DNA of 64,000 nucleotides from Eonycteris spelaea (taxonomy: Eukaryota > Chordata > Mammalia > Chiroptera > Pteropodidae), in contig PUFA01000066.1 of assembly GCA_003508835.1 (NCBI GenBank), forward strand, positions 3,162,001-3,226,000, given 5' to 3'. Positions 1-13,800 of the stretch are shown here, piece by piece (the stretch's first letter is position 1; each line of letters starts with the position of its first letter). A program made the translations under genes and the position numbers. Under the pieces are notes generated by a model. The model did no database searches. It was not told the origin of the DNA and saw only the letters and a program-made list of their open reading frames with translations.

Positions 1-149
1 CTGCTAGTAACTATTAATGCCCGCGCCGAGTCTCTCCTGCACCACCTGTCATTGTGTTTGCCTGACGCTCATTCTCTGCCGTATTCCTCAGGAAGGGTTT
101 ATGGAAACAACATCCGTAAGTTAACAGGGCACATTCATAACAGTTTGTC

Positions 150-950
150 TGCAGCCTTTACATTTGAAGACCATCTTTGTCTGTATATAAAAATCTTGAC
201 ATCGTATTTTCTTTCCTTCAGCGATTTCAATGTTATTCCATTGTCTTCTGGTGTAAAGCATTGCTCTTGAGGACTGACAGCCTAATTGTTTTTCCCTTAT
301 AAGTGACTTGGTCTTTTTGCTTAGATTCCCAATGGTTTTTTTTTTTAAACCTTCTATTTCAAAGTCTAATCATTTATTATATTTCTCCTGTTCCCTTGCT
401 TTGGTTTCCTTCTTCAGGGATCACCTTGTCATGTCTGTGTGATCTTCTTTGCCTATCTGTTTCTTTTACTTTTCTCAAAAAATTTTAAAACTTTCTTCAC
501 CTTTAAAAAGTAAATGAAAAATTATTAAATATAGTTTTAAAAACTTTAATTTCAACTTACAGAATGTTATAGTACAAGAAACCTATTTCTATTTAATTAC
601 TTTTTTGAATTTTTTAAAAAACTCCCCCATTGTGTTTCCTTTAAGACATTAAATATGCTTATTTGCTCTCATATTTCTCCTTGTTTTGTCTTCATTTCTG
701 AAAAGATCTTTTTCATTTTTTTCCTAACTCCTTCCACTTCTCTTTTTAATCTTTCTTTTTTCAGTTATCTTGTTTCTTTATTTCTCATTCTCATTATGTT
801 GTCCTTCCATAGTTTCTATCATTGTCTTAATTTCTTTCCGCTCGTTGGATCAGTGTTCATCTCTCACAGGCATCTTTCTAGCTTGCTTTTATTTCCCATA
901 GGGATATTGTTTTGTCCCTTACTCTCTTTAATGTGATAACACTGTGTGGA
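150..950. repeat. Decayed LINE-1-type fragment
   Basis: The T-rich text includes phrases such as TTCCATTGTCTTCTGG and TTGCTTTGGTTTCCTTC, which recur in old mammalian L1 copies. Boundaries and subfamily are not determinable by eye. Confidence 0.4.
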
Positions 951-1639
951 ATCAGCTGCCCCTTGTCTGCTCATTTTTAAGCGAACAGTGTGCCCCGAAG
1001 CTTTATGAAGGAAGGGCTGGCCCAGAGGGTGGATCAGCTCAGGGCTGTCAGCTTCTCTCAGTTGTCTTTGTGAAGTGATTTTTAAGACGACCTTGCACTT
1101 TGTAAGATCTGCCTCCCCTGTTCCTCCCATCTTATGGTTCATCTCAGCCTCTTTCCTCAGAGCTTTGTCCTAGAAGGGCATTTGGTCACTTAGCTTTGAG
1201 AGTCCATTGGGTCTAGACTTCCCCAGCTCCTGGGGCGGGGGCGAGCCTGGCACTGCCTGGGAATCGGAGCCCGCAGGATCTGCTCCCAGCTTGGCTGCTG
1301 ACCACAGCTTGGCCTGTCACACTTCCAGTGCCATCAGAGCTATCAGAGTCACCTGTTCAGTCTTGGTTCTGCTTCCTCCTGCACACAAAGTTGCTACCAC
1401 GTGGGTCTTAATAAGTGGCTCGTCCCCACTTTATTGGTACTTCCAGAGTCAAAGGGTGCCTTGTCCCTGCGTTTGAAGGCTTGCCTGTGTTCATTTTGCT
1501 ATCCTTGTTGCTCTGTTTATTTTTATGGAGAAATTCAGGGAGAGTGCAGAACTGTGCCACTCGCTGCCACCACCTTCCCAGAATTAAAAAGCCAGAACCA
1601 TATCTAGTTATATCATTACCCACTACTTTTAAAAAAAAT

Positions 1640-1830
1640 TGAGTGTTAAGATTCCTGTATAAAAACTTCCAAACATATAGAAGTAGAGAGGTTAATATCA
1701 TGAACCCCTATGTATCCATCACCCAGTTTCAATAATTATAGACTCATGGCCTGTTTTCTTTCATCTGTACCCACTCCCTTAACCCCTCCTAGCTTGATTC
1801 TTTGAAGTAAATCCCTGTATAGTAACAAAT
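1640..1830. repeat. Old L1 3'-end fragment
   Basis: It contains the familiar run 'aaacatatagaagtagagag ... cccctatgtatccatcaccc ... cataattatagactcatggcc' typical of ancient L1M 3' regions, with substitutions. Confidence 0.55.
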
Positions 1831-4800
1831 ACTTTTTAAAAAGGGAACAGTTGGGATCAAAGGAGCTAGAACCATCTCTACTTTTTACTTGGACAAGAAG
1901 GTAAAATATCAAGGAGTGGACGTGACACCATCCAGGGTCTGGGCTGACGTGCCCGTCAGCCTGGAAGTACAGAGTACAGCCTGTCCGGAGCTGATTTTCG
2001 TGGCAACCTCTGCCAGGCACAAGGAGCTACTACGACAGCGCTTGCCAGTCCTGCAGCAGAGGGCCCCAGTGTGTCTTGATGTGAGAGTGCTTGTACTGTA
2101 CTGAGTCTTGGCCTGGCTCAGAAGGCCCCCATGTAGAATCCTTCCAGATAGCCCAGCTGTTGACCTCCTTCCCAAGTTTATAGGAAAGTGTAGAGAGCCT
2201 GGATCCCATCTCAGATGGAATGTATCCTCCTCCGCGAATGGACCAGCCACATCAGAAAATGGTGCTGCCTGCAGAAGTAGAGAGAAGAGGCCTGTTCTTC
2301 CAAGAAGTGTTTCTATCACACACAGCCATTCCCTGGGTATCATAGCAGGAAATTGCTCATTTCTGGAAGCTCATCCATGAGCTTTCTGTTGAGGAGGTCA
2401 GAGGGAAAGCAGACAGAGTTCTCCAAGTCTCATTATTTTGTTTTCCACTGTCATCCTCGTGCTATCTCTGTTTTCTTAATGCCAAACTCATAGTTCTCGC
2501 TCGAGTTCTTTCCGGTCTTTTCGCACTTTCATTCCGTAAGCCCTCACTGTCCGCGCTGCCAAACGAGCTAGCGTCTGCTGTCTTGAGCTGGGAGGCGCGC
2601 CATCAGCTCTTCTGGAAAACCTATCCAGCCCCGTTAAGCGGAAGCAAGAAGCTAGAAGTGTTCTGTGTGTCCTGTGTACCCCCAGGAGTCTAGGCACGCA
2701 GACAAGGATTGCAGGCCACTGTCGTGTGGCGTGGGCCCATTCTCCTTTCTGACCTTTGGAGAAAGGCAACGGCTTGGAGAGTGACACAGGAGCAGGCTTC
2801 TGAGGCCACCCCTCTCCACCCCAGCCCTGATCGCTGAGCTTTCCTTTCAAGCAACAGAGCCGGAACAGACTGGGCAGAACAGCTTGGACACAGCTGTCTG
2901 ATTTATTTCCTCCCATTGACACCAGCCAAAGTCGGCAAGGGAGGCGACTGGTCAGCAGTGCCAAGAGCATCGCTCTCTTTCCTCTGCACCAGATGCGGCT
3001 GCTCCATGGTTACTCCTGAGTTAGCAGTTCTCATTGTTCCTAGCTAACCTTGATGCCTTTCCCTTCTTCCTGAAGAACACTTTCCCCTCTGATCATCAGT
3101 ACTTTCTGTTACCAGAGTCCACTGTGGCCCCTGGTGTCTTCCCGTGGTGAGTGGAAACTCATTGAGGATGGGACCATGAAGACCTTGCCCCATCGACGCT
3201 TGGCACAACTTGAAATGCAAGGACAAAAATTGGCAGCAAGTACAATGATGTATTGTGATCTTGATTTTGAAGGTGATCCTTCCTCAAAACTTGACTTTGG
3301 CATCTTATGTAAGAGCTTGCTTAAAAGAATATACTTGAGTGGTAAAACCAATTACCTTTAAAAGAATTTTACAGTTCTGACTTCTTAGCTGCCCTGTCCT
3401 CTAGTGAACATCTCAGTGAAATTTTTTACCGTTTAATGTGAGTAATCTTGTAAAGATTGCTTTTCAGCACAGTAGGAAAACATTCTAATAGTGATTTTTT
3501 TTTTTGAGTTATATAGTGCCGTTGCATGAAAATGCATCAGATTTAGTGTTCTAAAATCTTTCTTTACCCTGGTTATTGGTCCATTTGGTCCTAGGGATTT
3601 GTTCTGCAGCCCAACTTAGATGCCATCATTCTGCAAGCCTTGGGAGAAGAGCGTCCAGCTGGTTGTAGTGTCTTTACAGGACGCCACCTCTGCAGCAGCC
3701 TCCGTTACTGTCCAGTAACAGTGGCCCCAGCCCGTAGCTAGCAACACATCTGTGGGTCCTAGATAGCTGCAGTTGTGGCGTTGAGACATTGAGCAGACCC
3801 TCTTGAGGAAGGGTTTGGCATCTGTCCGCCTTCAAAAGCTTCTAAAACTTGATCATGTTATTATCAAAGGTTTACTGCCTCCTTTCACTGTATGGAAATT
3901 GTATATTTATGCATTCAGCTCAAAGAAGGCAGATAACCAAAAGATCATGCAGCTGTTGCTCAAGGTTGGATGGGAGGAAGGGGTAACACCTTTGAAAAAA
4001 AAGATCCCATTCACTAAACATGCTGAGGAGGTGGGAAGATGTACTAATTTAAATTGTTGAGATACTGCTACTTGATGCTGGACAGCATTTGAAGTAGCTA
4101 CTCTTCAGGTTGCTTTTTAATTGAATTTACTAAATAAAATAAAATTTGCTTTAGCTGAAGTTAGAAAAAAATGGCTTTTTTTTAAGAGACCCATTTATGA
4201 ACGTGATGAACAGGAAAGAATTTAATGTTTGAATTTTTTTCTTGTATTTCACTGCAAGTTTATACACATAAAAATACATACCAGATTAATATGGGAGAGA
4301 AAAATTTGTACCAGAGCTACCCTGCTCACCCTTTCCTTACAGAAGAACAAAGTAACAATATTCATTTAACTACAGGAATACCATTGTAGGTTTTTAAATT
4401 CTCTGTATTTTAATCTCTTATCCTCTTGATCTTTAATTTGCTAAACAGTTGCCCGTTATCTTCGTAAAGAAACAGCTCTACCTGATTGTAATAGTTCAGC
4501 TATCTCTGAAAAATAGTGATTTATTCATTATGAAATTCAAATTATAAGACGCAGTGTATTTTCTTACTGTTTGGATTTCAGGCAAGGGAGGAGGAGCTCT
4601 CTGTAATGAACAGTTTGAGCTACATGCAGACACAAAGTTACACTGAGCATAGGGGAACTCTTAGGATGCCCGAACTAGAAGAAGAAACACCTATTAGCAT
4701 AGTAGATGAGACTTAAAGGCAATGTAATGGGCGTAGTTGGAAAATGCAGGAAACAATCCAGATGGATTAAGATTAAATTTTTTTTTAAAAGAGGAAGAAT

Positions 4801-4889
4801 ACTGAGGAAAAAGACTCTCTACTGTTAGAAGCAATAAAGGAAGTTGCAGACGAAAAGATCAATAGGTTTGCAAACATAAATATTTAAAA

Positions 4890-5060
4890 CTACAACTTTT
4901 TATTATACAGGTAATGCATATGCACTATAGAAAAAAATTGGAAAACAATAGAAAATAAAAATCACTCATAATCCTGCCATCTAGCAGTAGCAGATCTGTT
5001 GTTACTATATTGACAGTTTTATGATCATCCTCCCACACTTTAATTTTCCATACTTAAAAT
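4890..5060. repeat. Possible old LINE 3' fragment
   Basis: An A-rich stretch ('gaaaataaaaatcactcata', 'atcctgccatctagcag') resembles a common ancient repeat phrase with 'cccataatcccaccaccca'. The family is uncertain. Confidence 0.35.
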
Positions 5061-5439
5061 TTTTTGAATGTACAAACAGATAAATTGGAAAAGTGGTTTC
5101 CAACACAGGCAAAGAATTGATGGCTTTAAAACATGTAAAGAGCCTATATGGATGAGAAAAACATTAATATCCTCAAAGATTGGTAGACACAGGACAGGAA
5201 GAGACAGATCCCACTCATGTGCCTTGTCCGGCGGACAGTGCCTGCTGCCCAGTGAGGTGTCCTCGGTAAAGTTATGCTTGCCGTGCACGTCAGCAGCTGT
5301 TAGAGGATGGGCTTGTCCTGCTGTCTTCTATGTTTTATTCCAGCCTTTTGAGGCATAATCAAGATACAAATTAAAATGCAGAAAATATTTTTCTTTTCTT
5401 TCGTTGAACTTTCAGTATAACGTAGGCAGAACGAATGTA

Positions 5440-5580
5440 TTTTTGAACTTGGGATGGGCAAAGGTTTCTTAAGCAAGACACCCAGAAAAAAACTAACAGT
5501 AAAGGAAAAGATTGATAAATTGCACGACATTGAAATTAAGAACTTCTCTTCATTAAAAGACATCATTAGTACGCGGTTGG
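5440..5580 (+). pseudogene. L1 ORF2 C-terminal fragment
   Basis: A plus-strand frame at 5,454 reads MGKGFLSKTPRKKLTVKEKI and then DKLHDIEIKNFSSLKDII. It matches the L1 ORF2 region with consensus of the type 'KEKIDKLDFIKIKNFCSSKDT'. It is a short scrap that ends abruptly and is not a functional gene. Confidence 0.7.
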
Positions 5581-5819
5581 TTGCAGAAGTAACCCCACAT
5601 TTCTCCCACCCCTGTCTACATGCGTCTCTGAGTGTGACTGTCATCAAGAGGTAGAGAACTGCTTTTGAATTTCTCCTCAGCTACATGACTTGCGTTGGCC
5701 AGTAACATATTGGTGATCATGACATAAGCCAAGGCATAAAAAAGTATTTGCACATTGGGCCTTTCCCTCTTGCTGCCTTGGAGAATTCTGTAGACTCTAC
5801 CATCTGACCACAAATGCAT

Positions 5820-5965
5820 ATTCAAACCCCGCCAATATCACATGGAACAGAGACCGGCCATCCCAGCTAAGTCTAGCCCAACCTCTAGAATCATGAGCAA
5901 GGCAGTCATTGTTATACGCCACTATGTTTGGGGCTGGTTTGATATACAGCAAAAGGCAGACGATA
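5820..5965 (+). repeat. MaLR/MLT1-type LTR 3' portion
   Basis: It contains 'gccactatgtttggggctgg', 'gatatacagcaaaaggcag' and, upstream, 'acatggaacagagaccgg', resembling the 3' half of MLT1-like LTRs. It is a non-coding, degraded retroviral-type LTR with no gene content. Confidence 0.5.
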
Positions 5966-6029
5966 TAGAGAAAGATATTTGCAGTGTTGTGATCACCAAA
6001 AGCTTTGTGCCCAGATAAATAAGGAACAC

Positions 6030-6300
6030 CATATCATTAAGGAAAAGACGGACAACCTAATAGAGAAAAAGTAGACAAAGAGTACGTATGATATGATTCA
6101 ACTATGTGACATTTCTGGAAAAGGTAAAACCATGGAGACTAACTAACAGTATCAGTGGTTGCCAGGCATTTGGAGGGAGAGAAAGGGATGAATAGGTGGA
6201 GCACGGAAGGACTTAGGACAGTGAAAATATTCTGTGTATACAGATCAATCTGCCCATAACGGATGGTGCACGTAGGTTTGCATGTACAACCTGGTAGCGC
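6030..6300 (+). repeat. Old L1 3'-end fragment
   Basis: It carries 'catttctggaaaaggtaaaa', 'cagtatcagtggttgccagg' and 'gatgaataggtggagcac', phrases of L1M 3' regions ('cagtggttgccaggg', 'gatgaataggtggagcacag'). Confidence 0.65.
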
Positions 6301-9300
6301 TGTTCGTAGGCACATTTCCGTGCCAGAACCCTTAATTTAATCCACAGGAAGAAGCAAAAGGAAAGATGCAGGCACAGAGTTTGGGGGTTTGAACTACTCA
6401 GTCTGCCTTTCCAAGAGTGATGGATGCCTGGCGGGGAGGGGCAGGGCTACGGGGGTGTAGGTAAAGTGTCCACTTGTTCAGGGGCTGTTTTGCTGTTCAT
6501 CCTCTGTAACCTTGATGAACACTCATGTATGTGTTTGTCATGTTAGAGTTACATGTGACAGCGCCTGGCTCAGAACCTAGCATCTGTTGATCTGGCTGTC
6601 TTCCCCACTGGAAGGCACGCAAGGTCCACCATGGCAGGCCTTTGTCCTCGTTCATCTTCCTGTCCTTAGGGCCTGCCACATAGGCAGTGTGCAGTATATA
6701 TTTGGATGACTTGAAAGACTCATAATTGAATCTAAATCTTCCCTGATCCACCTACGCAAGAGTTCTTAGGAAAGCCATGTGGAAGACCTTGGTCACCCTC
6801 TTCTCTTGCCCATATGGCCACTGCATTTTTGTGGCCTCATTGAAGAACTGTTACTTCATAATGCTCTCGGGCATCGGTCATGTCCTCCTTCATTCCTAGT
6901 CCCCCAGGTGGTGTGTGGAGGAGCACATTATATGTCTAAAAAGTATTTAGAAAACTCATTGGTTGATGACGATAATGCAAAAGCCTTCTCTTTGGTTATA
7001 GTAACAGAATCTTGTTCTGTTCTCGGCATATTAAAGAAATTCTTAACCAAAAGTGGCTTCATTTTGACATTCTGTTTTCCTCCCATTCACACTCAAAATT
7101 ATTCACAGAAGTATCATGCCCGTTTTCTAAGTTCTCGGTCATTTCGGAGTAGGAATATCATGTGGGTTCCTAAGGTCCCTTCCTGTGACCACTGAGCTTA
7201 GGGAAATTAACCATGTAGGGAGGAAGCTGGTGGTTGGCAGTCCGATTCCCTGTAAAGGAAGGTGTAAACCTTCCACTTCCAGATGTCTGCCAGTTACTTG
7301 TGTCCTTGGTCAACTACCACTGTCCTCAGGCAAAGTGCCAGAACCCCAGGGCCTGGAATCCTTAAACTGCCCTTAGGGAAAGCAGAAGGTAAACAAAGCA
7401 GAAGTGAAAGTAGATTCAGTTTTTTCGACAGTTTTCTTACAGGAATAGTTTTGTGGTTCTCAGCATTTAAAAAGATACTGGTTCCAATGTGTTTTATTGA
7501 CATCAGTTACTGTAAGTCTGATTCATTTTCTGCCTATTGATTTCTGCCCAAGGTGAAATTCGTGACATTTAACAGAAAACGTAAGTGATTTAAAACAAAA
7601 CAAAACAAAAAAATACCCAGATACTATTAAGGACTATAAAAATAAGGTTTAAAGTCAGTGACACTTGAAAAAGCCATTTTTATACCTCTTTGTTAATGGT
7701 TTGGCTGAGTGACTGTAGAGTTGTTGAAATTAAGTAAACAATATGAAAGCTCTCTTAAGCTGTCAAAAGATATTGCAATTTATTTGGAAGGTTCTTTTTC
7801 CTTAATATCAGCAGCTTTCCTGTTACCCGAATACGTCTGAGTGTGTGCTGGGAACTCTAGCCTCTCTTCCTTCATGCTTCCTATATGTCTCCTTTGTTCT
7901 TTCCTATCTACTTGTTCTGGTTTTGTTTCTCCCTGTTTTTATTTATGGCATCTTTTTATATATATATTTCCTTTAGTTATCCCTGATTTTAAATATACTT
8001 AAATATCTTTAAAATGCCACAAGCTATAAATTTTATGCGAAATGGATTTGTTTTTTCTAGTTGAGTTATTGAATATCTTTTGCAGAACTAGTTAGCATCT
8101 ATTTATTTGGCCCATGTTTGCAGATCATTTTGAGTGGGAGACCTTATATTTTCATTTGTTCTCATTTTGTTTCGCGCCCAGCTGTGCCTTTGTGCTTGTC
8201 TCTGTGTTTAATTGGCCGTCGCTCTGTGTTCCGAGCAGAGGGTGTGCAGAAAGGTGTGAATTCGGTCCCACCATCTCCACCAGATGTTCCCCTTGCCAGC
8301 CTCATGAAGGATATTTCATACCTCCGTTCCTGCCTTCATCCTCTCATTTGTGGGAAATTTGTAAAGCAATTCAATTGTGTGTTTTTTTCCATGTCATTTT
8401 CCAAACGTGCATAATTGTTCTGTTTGTAACTCCATTATCTTTTAACCTTGCCCAGATGGTGAACATGGTGACCCAGCACTTCCTCAGGCTCTGGCAGGGA
8501 CGGTCATTGTATGTCCTGCTGCCTTTTAAATGCTGACTAGATTTGTTCCTTTCCTCCCTCCTCTCTCTCAGCTACGCATAAGATTCTTAGGTGCTTGGTT
8601 TACCTTTCAGCATCTTTTTAAATTCAGTACATAATCATTTTAAAATTTAAACCAAAGCAAGCTTGGTATTGGTTAGCTAAATTTTAAGCCATTTTCCTTA
8701 TTATCCGAGTTGTAGTTTATCTTAAAATTTAACAATATCGAGTATATGGCTTCTTACATATTGATTACATAAATGTATACATATAATAAATTTTTTTTCC
8801 CCAGGGTTTTTGTAGTAAATTATATTGTTCCATTAACTTCCATGTGTAAAGGATACAGCATTGCTTTCAACTCGAAAGACATTTTAACCTCTGTGATGAT
8901 TTGTGTGTTTCTCACAGGATACTTTGTTCTACAGAAATTGTATATGTTCTCATTTATAACGAGATTTATGACGAACAAAATTGGTTCAACACACATTATT
9001 TTGAAGATCTGCTTTCACAAACCAAAGACTAGCCACACACACACCCCCGCTTCTATATATATCTCCCTGTGCAGGGGCGACCACTGCGGGAGTTCCAGGA
9101 AATGCGCGCCCTGAGTGTTCACTTACTGCATTTGAAATGATGGCCTTTACTGCGCTTATGCCTTTCCCTTCAGTCTAGCCCGCCCTGTCTGTTTCTGCTT
9201 CAGAAAGTACTAGGGAACAGCGCGAACAGTCAAGTTAGGCGACCGTTTGTAGAACGGGGTGGGAGGCAGCAAAGCAGATGTTGAAGGAGTTTAAGGGACT

Positions 9301-11833
9301 TTGTCGTAAAAGGTATCCCTGGGGTTTTTTCTTCCTGAGACTTGTAAAGCATATCAGTGTCAGAACTATTAAAAAAACAACACTTTATTCTTTGAGTCCA
9401 TGTTGTAGTAACTATTTTGGTGCTGTCTTGCCAGGAGGCCGTGTGGCCCAGTTGAAAAGCAAAATAATAATAATGTACTCCCTTTTAGGAAGATTTCTGT
9501 TCCATAAAATGAAGCATGTTGGTATAGAATTAAGGACTCTGAGCTTTGAGTTCCTTTATGACCAACCATTCAGTAATTCAGCCAACAAAATTACGTCTAG
9601 TGCCTCCTAGCATGGGCCTAAGCTAGGAGCTGGTAGAGAGGTGAGAGCCTAGGATGAGGTAGGCTACCTCTCTACCTGTCACTTGTCAAAGAGTTTTAAA
9701 ATGAATAATGTCATGGAACCAATAAGACATTCACCCAGTTGTGAGACTGAAAAGAATGTTAAAACCAAAATTGCTATGTTTAACTTAATGAGGTGCTTAC
9801 TGTAAACATGAAAATATTTCTACAAGGCTGGTCTGGTTTTTTATGCCTCTGCGTTTTCAAGAAAAATAGAAATCTCAAATCAAAAATTGTCAGCTTTTCA
9901 CCCAGGTTTGACTTTTTGCCTAATTGGACTTGGGAGATATTTGAATACTGGATACTGAGCTTTCCTGAATAGATACAAAATTTATTCACGCTGGGCATTA
10001 ATTCATTCTGTTACCAAAGCTTTATAAATGTTTTCCCCTCGTGTTCACTGGGAAATCATTTGTTACCTTGTTGAATTAGTGCCATCCCATCTCCAAAATG
10101 CAGGGGTACACTCTGAAGGATTCTTGAAATCTTCAGTGGTTTGTTTAGGGGCTATTTGTGAAACCTGTTTCATAAGTTTAATATTTCCTTTTTGACTTGG
10201 TTCCTAAATTTACTGAGCATTCATCTTCTCTCATGAGCCTGAGGCCTTTATTTTATTTTCTCTTTGCATAAATTTTACATGCCTTAGTGGATTACTTAAT
10301 CATAGATCAGCATAATAAAAGATCTTCTAGGGATATTTTATGTGTATGATGGAAGTCATTTTACACTCCTTTCGTAGTGAGTAATCTGTTTTTTCTATAG
10401 CTGTTGGAAAGTCAGCCTTACCTTTGCTACAGTTTTAGGATACAGAAATCTCATTTTGCTATAATTCTGTATAAAGTTTTATGGTACAGCAGTTACTGAT
10501 TTTCTTCTAAACGACTGTTGGTAATTACCTTTCATTTTAAAGGACTTTATCACACTTTAGTTTTAAGACTATAATCATGCCATTTTATTTTACTAAATGA
10601 AATATGAATACTTGTATTCAGAGCATGCATGTGTTCCTCGTATACCATTCTAAAGTAGAGAAACACTTAAATGGGTATATTTTATTATTTGTAAACTATA
10701 CTTTAAAGTCGGCCAGAAAAATTTATCGACTACACACTTCAGATCCGTGCATTTTACTCTATGAGGATATGTTAACTTTAAAATCAATTAAAAAAAAATT
10801 ATTGTGTGAATACCTCTGATTTTCCCTTTATTAAGTGACACATTCAAGTTTTTTTCTCTTCTTTTTGCACCCAAAAAAGTATATATTAATAGTCTTTTGG
10901 CTGAATAAAATCAGCTGCACGCTACTGTTGATATTTGGCCCTTATCGACTCAGGGTATTCAGTGGTTTCTTCGTATATCTTCATCCAGTCACACCATCTG
11001 AAATAACCTGACCGTTTCGCCTCACGAGGTAGAATTTGTACCTATTGCTAAATGCTTCCAGATCATGTGCAGAACGACAGATTTAAGACTTAGATTGTTA
11101 TGCCTTCAAGTTCTCTCTCTGTGCTCCATAGTGTTTTCCTGAAAGCTTAATGTCATCCATAAGTGACGTGACGTGTGTCTTACTGCTGGATTGATCTGTT
11201 TAATCTCAGGTGGGTTTATAATCTGTCGTCATGCTTTTGCATGATTGGCTCATCTGTGAGTCAGAAACTCCTCCCTGCCATTTTGTAGTTTTTTAAATAA
11301 GTGGAATAGTAAAATGCAGACATTCTTTTTGAATCCAAGCTGGAAGTGCACAGAGCTTAAGTTAAATAGTACCATGATAGGTTTATCATAAAATCCATGC
11401 ATCGGCTTGCCCACACCCCAGGCCATTCCCAGTCTTTTCTCCTCGTAATGGCAATTTTCAGCTCTTTAGGTGACTGACTCTAGATTGTTAATATATCCAT
11501 GTTTCTAAGGAGCATGTGTCTCTTTTGGTTCATTAATCTAGATATTTACTCAATTTCTTTTTCTTAAACAGCGATCTCTGCTTTTCATCCTCTTTGCTTC
11601 CCCTCCCTGTCTTCCCAACAGGATATGTTTTTTAGTTAAAACAGTATTTATTATTTACATCATTCCCCTGTGCACATAGTCATAGATCGTGTGGTACTGT
11701 ACTGTTTCCTTTCTACATTTTTTTCTGGAGTTTATACGTGCCTTGTTTTTTTAATTTGCATAATTTTCTTTCTACCTATTGCTGATTCTTCCCATTCCTT
11801 CCAGTAGCACCTCAGAACAACTTTCCAGTCACT

Positions 11834-12142
11834 CAGCTCTGTCCAGTAGAAATACAATGCAACCCTCATAGATGATTTTGTCTTTTCTAGTAGCCACGGT
11901 GAAAAAAGTTAAGCAGATGAAATTAATAACACAGTTTGCTTAACCCAACATGTTCATTAACATGTTATTTCAACAAATAAAATATTTGAGATATTTTACT
12001 TCTCTTTTTTAGTACTAAGTCACCAACATTCAAAGTGTATTTTTACACTTTTTACACTTTACACGTCTCTTTTCTCCCTGGTCACATCTCAAGTGCTCTC
12101 GTAGCCACATGTGACGAGTGGCTGGTGCGTTGGACAGGGCAG
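11834..12142. mobile_element. Palindromic non-autonomous DNA transposon relic
   Basis: The left end CAGCTCTGTCCAGTAGAA and the inverted right end CTGCCCTGTCCAACGCACC form imperfect terminal inverted repeats about 309 bp apart. The interior has the familiar 'tagccacatgtgacgagtgg' and 'agtactaagtcaccaac' phrases. It is an old MER-type element; the family name is not assigned. Confidence 0.6.
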
Positions 12143-12569
12143 TCGCAGGTGATTTCTTGGTTTCAGCTTCCTTTTTCTTGCAGACATCCCTGCTGGGAAC
12201 TGCCCCACCCCTCTCCGGTGAGCTGGGCTGTGGGCCTGGCACGCAGAGCTGTCATCTGACACTTCCTTTGCTTTTCTTCTCAATTGGATTCCCTGTTCCT
12301 GGATTTCAGGTCTCACTTTCTCTGGTCCTTTCGGTCACGGCACTTGGACAAAAGTGTGTTGTTCACTTGAATCATTCTGCTCTAATCTGGCCCGCGAGCC
12401 TCCTAGTTCTGTACCTAGTTGTCACCCTGGGAACGCCTCCTCTCCCAGCGTTTGTGGAAATTTCCTTTGCCTTCGCTCGTTTGCCGTATTTTTTTCCCTT
12501 GTATTTCTCACACCTTTCTCCTCAGGTAGAAGACATGCTCCAGTGGATTGCTGAGAAAAGGGAGAATGG

Positions 12570-13100
12570 GCGGTGAAGTTTTTGAGGCCTTGTATATCTG
12601 GAAATGTTTTTATTGTCCCTTCTCACTTGGTGACTGTTGGGTTGGATATAGAATTCTTGGTTGGCGTCATTTTTCTTCAGAACTTTGAAGGCACTGCTCC
12701 ATTGCCATCTAGCTTTCAGCGTTTTTCTGGCAAAGTCAGAAGTCATGCTTATCGTCTTATCCTTTGAAAGTCATCTGTTTTTTCTTTCTGGAACTTGCAG
12801 AATATTCTGTCAGCAGGATTCTGGAATTGTAAATTAATGTGCCTTTGTATGGGTCTGTTTTTATCATTATGATGAGCACTGGATGGGTCTGGAAGATTTC
12901 CTTGAACATTTTATGATGTTTTCTTTCCTTGTGTTTTGTCGTGCCTAATTTTCTGTGTGGTTGTTGTCTGTTTTGTTTTGTTTTGTTTTGTTTTCAGAGG
13001 ATTTCTTCTGCCTTTCTCTTCTGACTCTTCAAATACGCTTATTCTTTCTGCTATCTTGTTTTCAAGTTCCACGTGATATTTTTGTTTATTTTATGTAGTG
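12570..13100. repeat. Decayed LINE-1-type fragment
   Basis: 'ggaaatgtttttattgtccc', 'ggatatagaattcttggttg' and 'actgctccattgccatctag' recall a repeated phrase in old L1 copies. It includes a (GTTTT)n tract near 12,970-12,995. Confidence 0.5.
12966..12997 (+). repeat. (GTTTT)n simple repeat
   Basis: About five GTTTT units lie in tandem within the old LINE fragment. Confidence 0.85.
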
Positions 13101-13699
13101 CCCTATTCATGTATACAATAACTTTTCTTCTTTTTTTTTTTTTCTTGTAAATCCCTATTATATAAGAGAGGCTTTCCTCCTGCATCTGGTAACCAGCGGT
13201 TGTCTGTGTATGATGAAGAGTAGGGATTTACAAGGCAGATCGAGATCTCTGAGCAGGTATAAGAAGCTTGTTAGTGCTCATCTGGTCACGTGGCCTCTGT
13301 GCGGGTTGTCGTTGCACACCCTGGTGGTGGTATCTTTTGGTCTTTCCTCTTGTCTGCTCAGATCATCTAGAGTGCCTCTGCCTCCCGGTTTGCGTTTTCC
13401 AGAGAATCTCCAGATTCCTGCAGAGGTGGCAGTCACCTGGCGGGGGGGGCAATGTGTGTAGGGGGCAGCCCCTGTCAGGCTGCTCTGCCCCACCCCTTGC
13501 CGCAAATCCCACCCCCTTCTTCCAGAGGCGCCACGTTGCCTGAGCCGCTGCAGGATTCCGTGGTAGAAATCAGGGTGATTCTCCGCTTTCCCACCGCTGG
13601 CTCGTAGTGAGTTTTCTCTGTCTGCCAGCCACTAGTCAGTGTGGTCGCTACCTTTCAAAATCGGGTTGCTCTTGTCTTGTTCTCCCCTGGTGGGTTCAC

Positions 13700-13800
13700 C
13701 GTTTTTTCCCCCTAATTATACGTAACATAAAATTTATCACTGTAACCATTTTTAGGTGTACAGTTTAGTGGCATTGTTATGGGGTTTGCCTTTTAACAAA
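13700..13800. repeat. Old L1 3'-end fragment
   Basis: 'acgtaacataaaatttatca', 'tgtaaccatttttaggtgta' and 'cagtttagtggcattgttat' match a widespread L1M 3' phrase. Confidence 0.6.

Noticed and set aside
3044..4060. Possible processed pseudogene in PTPN1 intron 1
   Set aside because: The short frames show no protein I recognise and no poly(A) tail or duplication typical of retrocopies.
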